Shown here piece after piece: positions 47,812 to 57,850 of a stretch of DNA of 64,000 nucleotides; the stretch's first letter is position 1; the number at the start of each line of letters is the position of its first letter. The position numbers and the translations under genes are program-made. This DNA is from Selenomonas sp. (GTDB lineage Bacteria > Bacillota > Negativicutes > Selenomonadales > Selenomonadaceae). The DNA lies in assembly GCA_022482925.1 (NCBI GenBank), contig JAKVOG010000005.1:124001-188000 (forward strand), read 5' to 3'. The notes under the pieces were generated by a model that had not been told where the DNA came from, did no database searches, and worked only from the letters and a program-made list of their open reading frames with translations.

Positions 47812-48933
47812 TCAAAGGAACCCATAAGGGCTGACTGGTTCACCGTTCTGACGAACCTCGAAGTGGCAGTGCGGTCCGGTAGAATTACCAGTAGACCCGC
47901 AATACGCGATTGTCTCCCCCTGACTGACCTGCTGTCCGACGGATACCGCCAATGACTGATTATGCCCATAAAGAGTCGTGATACCACCACCATGATTGAT
48001 GATGACTGCATTGCCATAGCCGGAAATCCAGCCGGCATATTCCACCGTGCCAGCCTGTGCGGCCGCAATCGGCGCCCCATAGTCCGCACCAATATCGATG
48101 CCGCTGTGGAATTTCTGTGTGCCAGTAATCGGATGGGTGCGCCAGCCAAATTCTGAAGTCACCGTACCGCCAACCGGCCAGATCATCGAGCCGTTGCCCG
48201 CTACAGCTGGCATATTCGCCATGCTGCTGCGCTGCAGCATCTGTGAAACCTGCTTGGACGCCGCCATCATCTCATCGTACTCACGATCAACGGTGGCCTT
48301 GTCTGATTTCATCTTATCGATAACCGCCTTGCGCTTGCGGACCTTCTCTTCCATGACCTCTCTTGACTGACGGGCCTTCAGTTCCTGCTGGGACCTGGTT
48401 TCTTTATCTTTAGCCAGCGACTTCTGCGTTGCCTCGATCTCATTCTTCTCGTCCATCACGGTATGCACAAGATCATAGTCCTGCTTGATTATCTTCTTAA
48501 GCAGATCCATCCGTGTCATGAAATCCGAGACATCCCTGGCGCCAAACAAGACATCCAGATAAGATATCTGCCCATTGATATAGATATCCCGTACCCGCTT
48601 GCCCAGCTTGCCGCTCTTGACCTCATAATCCGCGCCGACTTCTTTGAGCCGGGACTCGTTCTGATTCATACGGTCTGTGGTCTCATCGAGCGCAGCCTTG
48701 AATTTGTCATGCTCGGCAATCGCTGCGTCTGCTTCTTCATCGATTGCGCGCTTCTCTTCTGACAGCGACTCAATCTTCTGCTGCAGGGCGTTGCTCTGCT
48801 TGCGCATCTCCTCGGCCTTCGCATCATAGCCAGCCTTATCGTCTTCCAGCGATGCCCGGGCATAGCCCGCGGGAATCGTAGCCAGGATACTTGCAGCCGC
48901 CACAACAGCCGCCGCCTTCCTTATCTCCATCAT
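47812..48933 (-). CDS. Peptidoglycan endopeptidase, coiled coil plus M23 (EnvC/PcsB-like)
   Basis: A 373-residue exported protein. Signal peptide (AAAVVAAASILATIPAGYARA), a long coiled coil (about residues 30-240) and a C-terminal LytM/M23 zinc peptidase domain with HSGIDIGADYG and HCHFEVRQNG; all zinc ligands are present. The ATG at 48931-48933 has AGGAGG upstream. The coiled coil of such proteins docks on FtsX, and the gene lies directly after ftsE-ftsX, so FtsEX very likely activates it at the division site. Confidence 0.92.
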   Translation of the reverse strand: MMEIRKAAAVVAAASILATIPAGYARASLEDDKAGYDAKAEEMRKQSNALQQKIESLSEEKRAIDEEADAAIAEHDKFKAALDETTDRMNQNESRLKEVGADYEVKSGKLGKRVRDIYINGQISYLDVLFGARDVSDFMTRMDLLKKIIKQDYDLVHTVMDEKNEIEATQKSLAKDKETRSQQELKARQSREVMEEKVRKRKAVIDKMKSDKATVDREYDEMMAASKQVSQMLQRSSMANMPAVAGNGSMIWPVGGTVTSEFGWRTHPITGTQKFHSGIDIGADYGAPIAAAQAGTVEYAGWISGYGNAVIINHGGGITTLYGHNQSLAVSVGQQVSQGETIAYCGSTGNSTGPHCHFEVRQNGEPVSPYGFL

Positions 48934-48946
48934 CCGCTGCCTCCTG

Positions 48947-49834
48947 TCAGACTTTAAGAAACCGTTTGAGCGAAATCGTCGAACCGATCGCACCAATGAC
49001 CATCCCCGACAGGATGATTGCCACCGTCACATAATTCATGAACGGATACTGCGGCATCAACGGAAAGAATGCCAGCGTATTGTATATCTTCGCTGCCATA
49101 GCGGCATAGAAACTACGCAAAGCCACCGCCGCAATGATGCCACCGGCAAAGCCAAGCACCACGCCTTCCATGAGGAATGGCCAGCGGATGAACCAGTCCG
49201 TTGCACCCACATATTTCATGATGGCAATTTCCCTGCGGCGGGCAAACACCGTCAGCCGGATGGTATTCGATATGATGAAGATCGTCGCTCCGGCCAGCAG
49301 TACCATCAAAGCCACGCCAAAGATTCGCATAAGCCGCGTGATGTCAAAAAGGTGCTCAACGACATCCTGCCCGTACTTAGCCGACTCCACTCCATTCATA
49401 TGCTCGATGGCCTTGGCCGCCGTCTCGACCATATCCGGATGCACGACCGTCAACTCAAAAGAATCCGGCAAGGGATTCTTGTCGCCCAGGGCATCCAGCA
49501 GATACTTCTGATCGCCCAGCCGCTCCGAAAGACGCGATTTGGCCTCGTCCCGGCTGACATACTTCACGGTCTCGATGCCCTGCATATTGGTAATATCCTT
49601 CTGCAGGCCTTCACGGTCCGCCTTCTTCAGATCATCCTGCAGATAGACACTGATCTGTACCTGGGATTCCAGCGTCGCCGCCAGCCGGTTCATATTCATG
49701 ACCAGCAGCAGAAACACCCCCAGCACGAACAGCGATACCGCCACCGTACTGATGGAGGCAAAAGACATCCAGTTATTGCGCTTCAGCGACCGGAATACCT
49801 CCTGTATGAAATATTCACCAGTCCTAAGCTTCAT
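48947..49834 (-). CDS. ftsX: Cell division protein FtsX
   Basis: Permease-like divisome protein of 295 residues: helix one (SISTVAVSLFVLGVFLLLVMN), an extracytoplasmic domain to about 165, then three helices (IFGVALMVLLAGATIFIISN and on) with the typical RREIAIMKYVGATDWFIRWPF loop. The ATG at 49832-49834 has GGGGAGG upstream. It overlaps the ftsE stop by 11 bases, and the M23 peptidase gene follows. Confidence 0.95.
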   Translation of the reverse strand: MKLRTGEYFIQEVFRSLKRNNWMSFASISTVAVSLFVLGVFLLLVMNMNRLAATLESQVQISVYLQDDLKKADREGLQKDITNMQGIETVKYVSRDEAKSRLSERLGDQKYLLDALGDKNPLPDSFELTVVHPDMVETAAKAIEHMNGVESAKYGQDVVEHLFDITRLMRIFGVALMVLLAGATIFIISNTIRLTVFARRREIAIMKYVGATDWFIRWPFLMEGVVLGFAGGIIAAVALRSFYAAMAAKIYNTLAFFPLMPQYPFMNYVTVAIILSGMVIGAIGSTISLKRFLKV

Positions 49835-50510
49835 AACCATAGCCTCCCCGCTGTTCATCACGGACAATACGGCCATCCTCGATGGCAATTACCCGCTTCT
49901 TCATCGCATCGACGATATTGCGATCATGCGTTGCCATGACAATCGTCGTGCCCGCTTTATTGATGCGCTGAAAGATATCCATGATATCCCAGCTCGTCTC
50001 CGGGTCCAGGTTACCGGTCGGCTCATCGGCAATGACGATCGACGGATCATTGACGATTGCCCGGGCAATCGCGACCCGCTGCTGCTCGCCACCTGAGAGC
50101 TGAGACGGGAAACTCCGATATTTATCCCGCAGCCCGACGACATCAAGCACAGCATTCACGCTGCGCTGCATGATGCGGCGCGGCGCTTCAATGACCTGCA
50201 TGGCAAATGCCACATTTTCAAATACCGTCTTATCCGGCAGCAACCGGTAATCCTGAAAGATTACACCGAGCCCGCGGCGCAGATAGGGAATTTCCTCCCG
50301 CGCCATACCGACCACATCATGACCATCCACCACGAGCTTGCCACTCGAAGGCAGTTCCTCACGGAACAGCATCTTGATGAAGGTTGATTTGCCGGCACCG
50401 CTGGCACCAACGATGAATACGAACTCACCCTTTTCGATATCCAGATTGACATGATCCAATGCCACTGCACCAGTATCATAAGTCTTGCAAACATTACGCA
50501 TATGTATCAT
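49824..50510 (-). CDS. ftsE: Cell division ATP-binding protein FtsE
   Basis: ATPase of FtsEX, 228 residues: Walker [14 protein letters not shown], signature [15 protein letters not shown], Walker [16 protein letters not shown]. The Q-loop [16 protein letters not shown] is FtsE-typical. I chose the ATG at 50508-50510, which has GGAGGA nine bases before. ATP hydrolysis would drive the FtsX change that opens the M23 enzyme. Confidence 0.95.
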   Translation of the reverse strand: MIHMRNVCKTYDTGAVALDHVNLDIEKGEFVFIVGASGAGKSTFIKMLFREELPSSGKLVVDGHDVVGMAREEIPYLRRGLGVIFQDYRLLPDKTVFENVAFAMQVIEAPRRIMQRSVNAVLDVVGLRDKYRSFPSQLSGGEQQRVAIARAIVNDPSIVIADEPTGNLDPETSWDIMDIFQRINKAGTTIVMATHDRNIVDAMKKRVIAIEDGRIVRDEQRGGYGYEA

Positions 50511-50584
50511 AAGATACGTTCCTCCATTGAACTCAATACTGTACTCTATTGTATCATATTCAACTGAAAAAAATCGAGTAAGTG

Positions 50585-52704
50585 TCACATCTTCATGAAT
50601 TCCGCTTCTTTCCTGACCTCTGTCGGCAATCTGTCCGTCATCGTCTGGATCTTGCGCGTGAACACATCCAACAGATGATCCTTCGTGCCCTGCTTCACAT
50701 TCCAGCGCTCCATCAACGGCTGATACTGCGGATTCAGCGACAGTGCCTCCCGATACTTCCGCGAAAACGTGCAGTACCGGAACAGGATCTCACGAGCCAC
50801 CTTGTTAAGCCGTGGCAGACCAAGTGCCTCATTCTTGATGAACAGCTCATAATCGGCGACAAAGACATTCCGATAATTGTTGCCATTGCGCCGCAAGGCC
50901 AGTTTCACCTTCTCCTTCACATCATCGGAGATATCATGATTCTTCCGATAGAACTGCAGATAATTGCCATAATCCGCCGTAAGGGACGGATCCGTAATGT
51001 CACTGTAATGCACGCCCTGAATCCGCTTGCACATCTCCCAGCGGAACTGCCCGCACATCTCAGGATCGTGTCATTAAGATTCTCCGAATGGAATACCGAC
51101 AGGACCATATGCGCCGGTGTCGTCCGACGACGGCCTTCAATTTCCTGCCACATGGATCCCCGGCGCCCAAAATTCGGCATCAGTATGATGTAAGGGAGAA
51201 CCTCTACATGATAATCGAAACGATTGATCTTGAGCTCCGGATAGGATTTGAACGTCTGCCGGTAGAAGCAGCTGTAATCGACAGCCCGGACCTTATCCAG
51301 GGCCTCATGTACCCTTTTGGGGCTGGCAAAGCATTCCTCAATCGGACGCACAACTGCTTCTTCATAGAAGGCCGGAATAAACGAGAAGATATTGCCATAG
51401 GTCATCTTATTGGCGGCAGCAATCATATTGCTAAGCTCAAAGCGGACCATCGCGGTCCCATCCACCAGCAGTGCATCGGCCGCTTCCTGCGTCATAGCCG
51501 AGGTGCGCACCTGCTCCCTGAGATACTCGGACCAGTCCGTATCGAGCTCGTTCTTCGACGGCTGCGCCTCGCCCCGGTAGATCATGCACAGCCAGTCATA
51601 GGCCGACAGAACCGTACCACTCGGATCATCCTCCCACAATACAGCATACTTGTAAAGGGCAGCCGTATTCTCACGTCCGGCCAGTTCCTCATCTACGAAG
51701 CCGAACAGGAAGAACATCTTCACCTCAACCGGGATGTCGGTCATCGTCTGGCTCTTGAAGAATGCGGCCTCATAGATCGCATAGAAATTCTGCGTGATAT
51801 TGCGCCGGATCCGCCGCATATCATCCGATTTCTCCGACTTGTCCGGTTCCTTCATGAATGCCCGTATGTCCCGTCGGAACGCCTCTGCCACCTCGGTATC
51901 AATCCCGGCAAAGGCCAGAATCGTATTCAAGGCATCCACGATAGCCGGCAGCTTTCCACTGCCAGCCCCCAGTTTTTCCTGCCGCTTCGCCTCATCGAGC
52001 TTTGCCTTCTGCATATGATATTCCCGAATGAAATCCGCTGCGTTGGCTTTCGTTTCCCGGATGAAGTTGATTGCCAGTTCCATCCGCGGCTGAACGCTGT
52101 GAGCAAGCTGCGCCGCATTCATGATGGTCCCGACACAGAAGTTGACATCTGCGGGATAATATACCTTCCGCAGCAGCTCATCCTTCTCACGATAGGAACG
52201 GCACAGATCGGCCTGCCATCCCGACAGGATTGCCGGTGCTTCCGGCAGTACAAGCGCATCGATCTCATCATAGCGTTCCGGCTGGATCATAAGACCGGCA
52301 CAAACCTCCCGATATTCGCTGTAATCCGCTTTCAGATCGGCACACAGGGCACAGCCCTGTTCATACAGACCAGCCAAGACCGCCAATGCCCGGTTCAGCA
52401 GCCCCATGTTGGACGAGGCCATGATTGGCAGAATAGACGGCGTGGACATCATGACCGCAATCAGATCATCCTCAGAGCTGTAATCGTAAGTGACGATTAT
52501 ACTGTCTTCACTGGCGACGTAATCATGATAATATTGTTCCCCCGGCTGATAGCAGGCCCCCAGGATCGTCCCCTGACCGGCCGGTATGCTGATATCCTCC
52601 CCACCCTTGATGGCTATACCGCCCTTCAGGATAATTTCCACCGTGTTCACCTGATCGTACCGTTGATGCAGTATTTGCCCCTTTTTGATGTCCATTTTCC
52701 CCAT
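50585..52704 (-). CDS. Large cytosolic protein with cyclic-nucleotide-binding-like N-terminus (one frameshift), function unknown
   Basis: About 705 residues after repair of one indel near 51065. The first 85 residues (EIILKGGIAIKGGEDISIPAGQG, ILGACYQPGEQYYHDYVASE) resemble the beta-roll of cyclic-nucleotide-binding domains, but I do not see a complete phosphate-binding cassette. The rest is helical, soluble and unknown to me, with no membrane helices. It has AGGA before the ATG at 52704 and lies between the csaB terminator and ftsE. An open possibility is a signal-responsive regulatory protein. Confidence 0.6.
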
Positions 52705-52722
52705 GATTCATCCTGCCTCTCT

Positions 52723-52754
52723 AAAAAAAAGCCGGCCTGCTCACGCAGGCCGAC
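52723..52754 (-). terminator. Terminator of csaB
   Basis: GCCGGCCTGC (52731-52740) pairs with GCAGGCCGAC (52745-52754) around a GTGA tetraloop, followed by eight T on the minus strand. Confidence 0.93.
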
Positions 52755-52768
52755 CTGAAAAGATTCTA

Positions 52769-53860
52769 TTATTTGTGGGCCAGATTCAGCGCCAGCTCTG
52801 CGTTGCGGGCAGCCATATCACGCAATTCCACTAGTAATTCAGCATTCTGCTGTCGGAAGGTCTGCTTATCATTCCATTTCCGACGAATCTCTGCCATGAG
52901 TTCTTCCGCGGTCACATCACGAAGGTTCCCCACCGGCTGTTCCCCGATCGAATCAAGGAAACGGTCAATCTTCGGATCATACGAAATTCCCAGCATCGGT
53001 ACTCCCATGACACCGGCAAAGATCAGGGCATGCAGCCGAATGCCAAGCATCAGGTCCATGTTCCCGACCAATGACAGGAACTCGCTGGTCGTATACTCAT
53101 CCTTGAGTACCGTACACGGTTCCTTCGTCATGGATGCAATCGTCTGGGCAGCCCGGACATCATCCGGAAACTGCATCGGCAGAAATACCACCCTGGCCTT
53201 GAGTTCCCTCACGACCAGATCCGACACCTCAGCCAATACTTCCTTATAATGGCGCCAGCCTTGCCATTCACGTACGGAGATGCCCACTACCGGCTTTGCT
53301 CCATCGGCATGATAGGCCTTGAAGATTGCCCGGCCCACCTCTTTGTCTACCGGATGAATAGCCAGCACCGGATCCGCCGTGCACTCGATAGCCGGATGCC
53401 GGATACCCAGGCGCTCAAGTTCAGCCAGCGATCCCTGATCGCGGACCGTGATGAGATCCACCCGGTTGCAGATCCATCGCATCACATGCTCGGCCAGGCC
53501 GCCAATGATGGGACCTATACCCTGGGCATATAACATGACCTTGGTCCCGAGCAGCCTGGCCATCGTGATGATGGCCAGATAATAATACAGGCTGCGGCGG
53601 CTGGTCACATTCTGCAACAGACTGCCGCCACCGCTGATCAGAAGATCAGCCCGGCGCAGTGCCCGAAAAATGTCCGGCATACTCAGCCAGGAAACCGCGT
53701 CCACGCCATGGCGCTGTCGCGTGTCTTCCGGATCAGCAGAAATCACCGTAATATGTAGTTTGGGGTCGAGATCACTGAGAACTTCCAGCATTGCTGCCAG
53801 CATTGCCTCATCACCGGCATTCTTTGAGCCGTAGTAACCCGATACGACGATTCTGCTCAT
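52769..53860 (-). CDS. csaB: Polysaccharide pyruvyl transferase CsaB
   Basis: Transfers pyruvate from phosphoenolpyruvate to a cell-wall polysaccharide, creating the ketal that S-layer-homology (SLH) domains bind. The 363 residues begin VVSGYYGSKNAGDEAMLAAM and include ISGGGSLLQNVTSRRSLYYY and LYAQGIGPI, the CsaB signature. It overlaps the upstream DUF5693 gene by one base and ends at a strong terminator. In Negativicutes, SLH-bearing OmpM-type proteins tether the outer membrane, so this could touch outer-membrane attachment (inference). Confidence 0.93.
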   Translation of the reverse strand: MSRIVVSGYYGSKNAGDEAMLAAMLEVLSDLDPKLHITVISADPEDTRQRHGVDAVSWLSMPDIFRALRRADLLISGGGSLLQNVTSRRSLYYYLAIITMARLLGTKVMLYAQGIGPIIGGLAEHVMRWICNRVDLITVRDQGSLAELERLGIRHPAIECTADPVLAIHPVDKEVGRAIFKAYHADGAKPVVGISVREWQGWRHYKEVLAEVSDLVVRELKARVVFLPMQFPDDVRAAQTIASMTKEPCTVLKDEYTTSEFLSLVGNMDLMLGIRLHALIFAGVMGVPMLGISYDPKIDRFLDSIGEQPVGNLRDVTAEELMAEIRRKWNDKQTFRQQNAELLVELRDMAARNAELALNLAHK

Positions 53861-55917
53861 TAATCCGCCTTACGCTCCTTTGCTTTTGAAAGAATAGCCT
53901 GCCACAGCTCGATAAGAACCATAGCCACAGCACCGATAACGGCACCCAGCACGATGCCGCCAATGCCACGCATGAACGACATATAGACCGGCGTACGCAT
54001 ATGTGCAAACGTCTCAACCATGGAGCCCTGCCCAATCGTTGCAATCAGAACCAGCGCAAAGAGCACCATGGTCGGCCACTTGCGCCAGAATGCCATGGCC
54101 GCCAGCATAAAGGCCGGATGACCGATCAGGAGCTCCTTCGTGCGCGGACGCGCATAAAAAGCCTGTTCCAGGAAAGCCCGGAAGCGCAGCTCCAGATTGG
54201 ATACCGGCATCCCAGACGTATGACCACTGCGGGCTACAAATACCACCCCGGCGATCAGAACCAGGAACATGACCACAAGGGTCTTGATCTTGACTGGCAT
54301 ATCCATTATCTTCGACAACTGATTCAGGACACCATCGGTGTCATCCATCCGACCATCGAAGATATCAAACCGCTGCAGGAAGGCAATGCCCACGAGAATC
54401 AGCGGCAGTATGAACGTCAGCTTGATGCCACGGAAAATCTGGAATTCCAGCAAATACTCCGTATCGGCCAGCGAACCGGACAGATAGGCAGCACCCACAT
54501 AGGAAATCACTCCCATAACGAACAGGGCCAGCGCACCTGTAACGATGATCCTTGGCAGGGACACCCTGGCCTTATTGCGGAAAGCCCGCACCCGGTCAAG
54601 CTGCCAGATCACTGCCAGTGCCGGGAATACATTGGCACTGGCCAGCGCTGCAATAGCCCGGATCTTCGTGCCGTTGCCCATCAGCACCGGCACCACGGCC
54701 AGCAGGGCAAACACCAGGAACAATATATACTGATATTTTGGACGAGCATTCAACCGGGGAATGATCAGCGACAGATACAGGATTCCGGCTGCAGCTACCC
54801 CGGCCATGATCACGGCGCGCAGCAATTTAGACGGGTAGAAGGATGTGAACGTGCTGGCCGGTCCGATGGTATAGCCATGGGCAACCAGCTTATCATGTGT
54901 ATCCTGGAAATATTTCATATTGGTAGCCATCAGACTCATATTCGGTGATGGCTTATCATAGATACGCATGAGATCGATGCGGATATTACGCTCTTCATCC
55001 GTATTGGACCAGCGCTCTACCGCGGCATCGATCTTGAGCTTCGGCTGCTCATCTTTCGGAATCGAGTACAGACGGGCAATCTTATCATAGCCGATTCCCT
55101 TCGCAATCTCCTCCATGCCATCCTGCTTGTAGAACTGCAGCTGCGTCGTAGCCTCAATCAGGCCCAGCGTGAACTGGCGGTCCTTCATCTCATCGATGGT
55201 TGCCTGCAGCGCCTTTGGTGCGCCCAGGCTCTGAGAGCCGGAACACACAACTTCCGAAACCTTCACGCCGTCCAGACGCTTGAATACCGCCTGAACATCG
55301 TCTTTTGAACATTCCTCATAATCACTCGGACGGGCCATGACATAGAATCCGGCATCATTGACGGCCTTCATCTCATCCGTCGGCATGCCGATATTCATCT
55401 TAAGGAAGGATTCGTAGTGCGCCTTGACAGCCATGACTTCTTCACTGCCGACCGTATAGAGCTGGACCCTGTCCTCTCCCAAACGGCGTGGCAGATCTTC
55501 CTTGAGCTCTTGCCAGGTCTGGGCATCATGACCGACTATGTAGATGACATCGCCCTGGATCTTACCATCAGCCACAAGCTGACGCCATACCGGATCCGTC
55601 AGGGCTCCGCTGTGGTAATTTGCCAGGATCTGACTGCCAGCGATTGCCGTAGCTTTGCCGTTGGCATTGAGTTTCTTGAACGTCGTCTCATAGACTGCCA
55701 GCGAAGTGATGCCCGCATCTTTGGCCTGCTTCAGCACCTCAGACTCAGGAAGGCCCTCGCGTTCAGCGAGTTCCTGCAACCCTTCATAATCAATTGCCAT
55801 ATCTACCTGGCGGTTCGCCTGTTCTACCGCATGGCGCTGAAAACTGATTGCCAGCGCCGCTGCCAGCCCGATGACGATGACCAGGATCAACCAGCGGTTA
55901 TACTTGAATACCTTCAT
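53860..55917 (-). CDS. DUF5693-family polytopic membrane protein
   Basis: A 685-residue membrane protein. One helix at the N-terminus (LILVIVIGLAAALAISF), a large extracytoplasmic domain to about residue 360, then about eight to nine helices to the end. The soluble part opens with YEGLQELAEREGLPESEVL and is similar in layout to DUF5693 proteins that sit next to csaB in many Firmicutes. Function unknown; the coupling to csaB suggests a part in making or exporting the pyruvylated polymer (inference). Confidence 0.75.
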   Translation of the reverse strand: MKVFKYNRWLILVIVIGLAAALAISFQRHAVEQANRQVDMAIDYEGLQELAEREGLPESEVLKQAKDAGITSLAVYETTFKKLNANGKATAIAGSQILANYHSGALTDPVWRQLVADGKIQGDVIYIVGHDAQTWQELKEDLPRRLGEDRVQLYTVGSEEVMAVKAHYESFLKMNIGMPTDEMKAVNDAGFYVMARPSDYEECSKDDVQAVFKRLDGVKVSEVVCSGSQSLGAPKALQATIDEMKDRQFTLGLIEATTQLQFYKQDGMEEIAKGIGYDKIARLYSIPKDEQPKLKIDAAVERWSNTDEERNIRIDLMRIYDKPSPNMSLMATNMKYFQDTHDKLVAHGYTIGPASTFTSFYPSKLLRAVIMAGVAAAGILYLSLIIPRLNARPKYQYILFLVFALLAVVPVLMGNGTKIRAIAALASANVFPALAVIWQLDRVRAFRNKARVSLPRIIVTGALALFVMGVISYVGAAYLSGSLADTEYLLEFQIFRGIKLTFILPLILVGIAFLQRFDIFDGRMDDTDGVLNQLSKIMDMPVKIKTLVVMFLVLIAGVVFVARSGHTSGMPVSNLELRFRAFLEQAFYARPRTKELLIGHPAFMLAAMAFWRKWPTMVLFALVLIATIGQGSMVETFAHMRTPVYMSFMRGIGGIVLGAVIGAVAMVLIELWQAILSKAKERKAD

Positions 55918-55942
55918 GCTCGTTTTTCCACCTTATTCCTTC

Positions 55943-56638
55943 TCATTCCTTACCATCCCGCTCAGCGGTAATGATAATCGCCCCTTCAGTCTGCTCCACC
56001 TGACGGATTTTCATCCCCAGTGGCAGCCGGTCTGGCGTGGCCAGCTGAATATTGCCGAAGAGGTCGCCCAGCTTCGCTGTACCCAGCCGCGTATTTTTCA
56101 CATCCAGGCGGGTCATCAGGAAGTACAGTGAACCGGAGTCCTCCACAACCTGTCCTTCCATCCCGATATCCGCCGTGCGGCCGAATACCTTGGCATTGGC
56201 CGTGACCTGGATCTTATCGGGATGAATGGCCACCTGAACATTTTCTACCTTATCTACTTTACGGGACAGTACCTCGCGCATGTTCTCTTCATCCACGATG
56301 CCCTTGAGCTCCAGCTTATCCGCCCGTTTGACCTGTATGCCTTCCTCCCTCAGGAGTGCCGGCATATCCAACTGGACATCGCTGCCGGAAAGCGTAAGCT
56401 CCCGCAGATAAACCTGACCAACTTTTGCCTGATGCATAACAGCATCGAGCTGCTGGATATTCCCCAGCAACAACAGTGCAGACGGTGAGGACCCCAGCGT
56501 CGCCTGCACATCGTCCGTCGCGGCTTTCTGGCTCAATTTGGTCTGTACGGTTGCCCGGACTAACCAGGGTAATACTGTCTCACTTGACACGATTAATATT
56601 ATGAATAACAAGCCCAGAATAGTCAAGCCTTTTCGCAA
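55943..56638 (-). CDS. DUF2993-family lipid-binding-like membrane protein
   Basis: About 231 residues with one N-terminal helix (GLTILGLLFIILIVSSETVLP) and a DUF2993 (LmeA-like) domain; LREEGIQVKRADKLELKG and LPLGMKIRQVEQTEGAIII are visible. Relatives bind phosphoinositides or other lipids in actinobacteria. I prefer the TTG at 56636-56638, which follows AAGGTG; the frame is open upstream to 56701 but that part overlaps a terminator hairpin. It starts the DUF2993-DUF5693-csaB run. Confidence 0.65.
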   Translation of the reverse strand: MRKGLTILGLLFIILIVSSETVLPWLVRATVQTKLSQKAATDDVQATLGSSPSALLLLGNIQQLDAVMHQAKVGQVYLRELTLSGSDVQLDMPALLREEGIQVKRADKLELKGIVDEENMREVLSRKVDKVENVQVAIHPDKIQVTANAKVFGRTADIGMEGQVVEDSGSLYFLMTRLDVKNTRLGTAKLGDLFGNIQLATPDRLPLGMKIRQVEQTEGAIIITAERDGKE

Positions 56639-56663
56639 ATTCGTCACCTTCGCAATGGAACAA

Positions 56664-56691
56664 GGAGCCAGAAGCTTACACCCCTGACTCC
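56664..56691 (-). terminator. Terminator-like hairpin after prfB
   Basis: An 8-bp stem (56664-56671 with 56684-56691) followed by TTGTTCC on the minus strand; the U-run is poor. Confidence 0.45.
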
Positions 56692-56707
56692 TTACGGTCA
56701 TTTCTTC

Positions 56708-57814
56708 TTAAAATTCATGGTTTGCCTTGGCGCTCAGGTAAGCCCGGATGAACGGATCAATCTCGCCATCCATAACGGCCTGGACGTTGCCCGTCTCTTC
56801 ATTGGTACGATGATCCTTGACCATCGTATATGGCTGGAATACATAAGAACGGATCTGGCTGCCCCACTCGATGTTCTGCTGAACACCTTCGAGCTTGGCC
56901 AGCTCTGCTTCCTTCTTCTCCAGTTCCAGCTCAAAGAGCTTGGCACGCAGCATCTTGAGGCACTGCTCACGATTCTGCAGCTGGGAACGCTCATTCTGGC
57001 ACTGAACCACGACCCCCGTCGGCTCATGCGTCATACGCACAGCCGATGAGGTCTTATTGATGTGCTGTCCACCGGCACCACTTGCGCGGTAGGTATCCAC
57101 ACGGACCTCAGCCATATTGATGTCAACCTCAACCGCATCATCGATCTCCGGCATGATATCACAGGCCGAGAAGGACGTATGACGGCGGGCATTGGCATCA
57201 AACGGCGAAATACGGACCAGACGGTGTACGCCCTTTTCCGATTTAAGGAAGCCATAGGCATTATGTCCCTTAATGATGAGTGTGACCGATTTGACGCCGG
57301 CTTCATCACCTGGCAGCAGGTCGGCCGTCTCCACGGTAAAACCGTGGCGCTCAGCCCAGCGGCCATACATGCGCAGCAGCATCTGAGTCCAGTCCTGAGC
57401 CTCAGTTCCGCCCGCACCGGCATGCAGCGTCAGGATGGCATTATTGGCATCATAAGGTCCGGACAGCAGCACTTCCAGCTGCAGGGCCTCAAGTCCCTCG
57501 GTGACCTTCTGGATCTCGGCCTTTACATCGGCCTCCATCCCCTGGTCATCCTCTTCCATACCCATCTCAAAGAGCGTCTCCGCATCTTCATACTTTCTGA
57601 CGAGCACTTTGTATTTATCAACGCTGATCTTGACATCGTTGAGTTCCTGGTTGATTTTCTGTGCCTTTTCCGCATCATCCCAGAACGTCGGCTCGCCCAT
57701 CTTATACTCAAGCTCGGCAATCTTCTCTTCCTTAGCCGGGACCTCCAGGGACACGCCCATCTGGTCCAGCTTTTCTTTGAGCGCGCCAAGCTGCGGTTTT
57801 AAATCTTCAAGCAT
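56708..57814 (-). CDS. prfB: Peptide chain release factor 2
   Basis: Recognises UGA and UAA stop codons. The 368 residues run in one frame from the ATG at 57814 and contain the catalytic GGQ in RASGAGGQHINKT and the SPF codon-recognition tripeptide in RLVRISPFDAN. There is no in-frame UGA near codon 25, so the programmed +1 frameshift that autoregulates many prfB genes is absent. It follows secA by 36 bases. Confidence 0.96.
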   Translation of the reverse strand: MLEDLKPQLGALKEKLDQMGVSLEVPAKEEKIAELEYKMGEPTFWDDAEKAQKINQELNDVKISVDKYKVLVRKYEDAETLFEMGMEEDDQGMEADVKAEIQKVTEGLEALQLEVLLSGPYDANNAILTLHAGAGGTEAQDWTQMLLRMYGRWAERHGFTVETADLLPGDEAGVKSVTLIIKGHNAYGFLKSEKGVHRLVRISPFDANARRHTSFSACDIMPEIDDAVEVDINMAEVRVDTYRASGAGGQHINKTSSAVRMTHEPTGVVVQCQNERSQLQNREQCLKMLRAKLFELELEKKEAELAKLEGVQQNIEWGSQIRSYVFQPYTMVKDHRTNEETGNVQAVMDGEIDPFIRAYLSAKANHEF

Positions 57815-57850
57815 TATCTCGCACCTTTACTACTATTTATCAATTATGGA

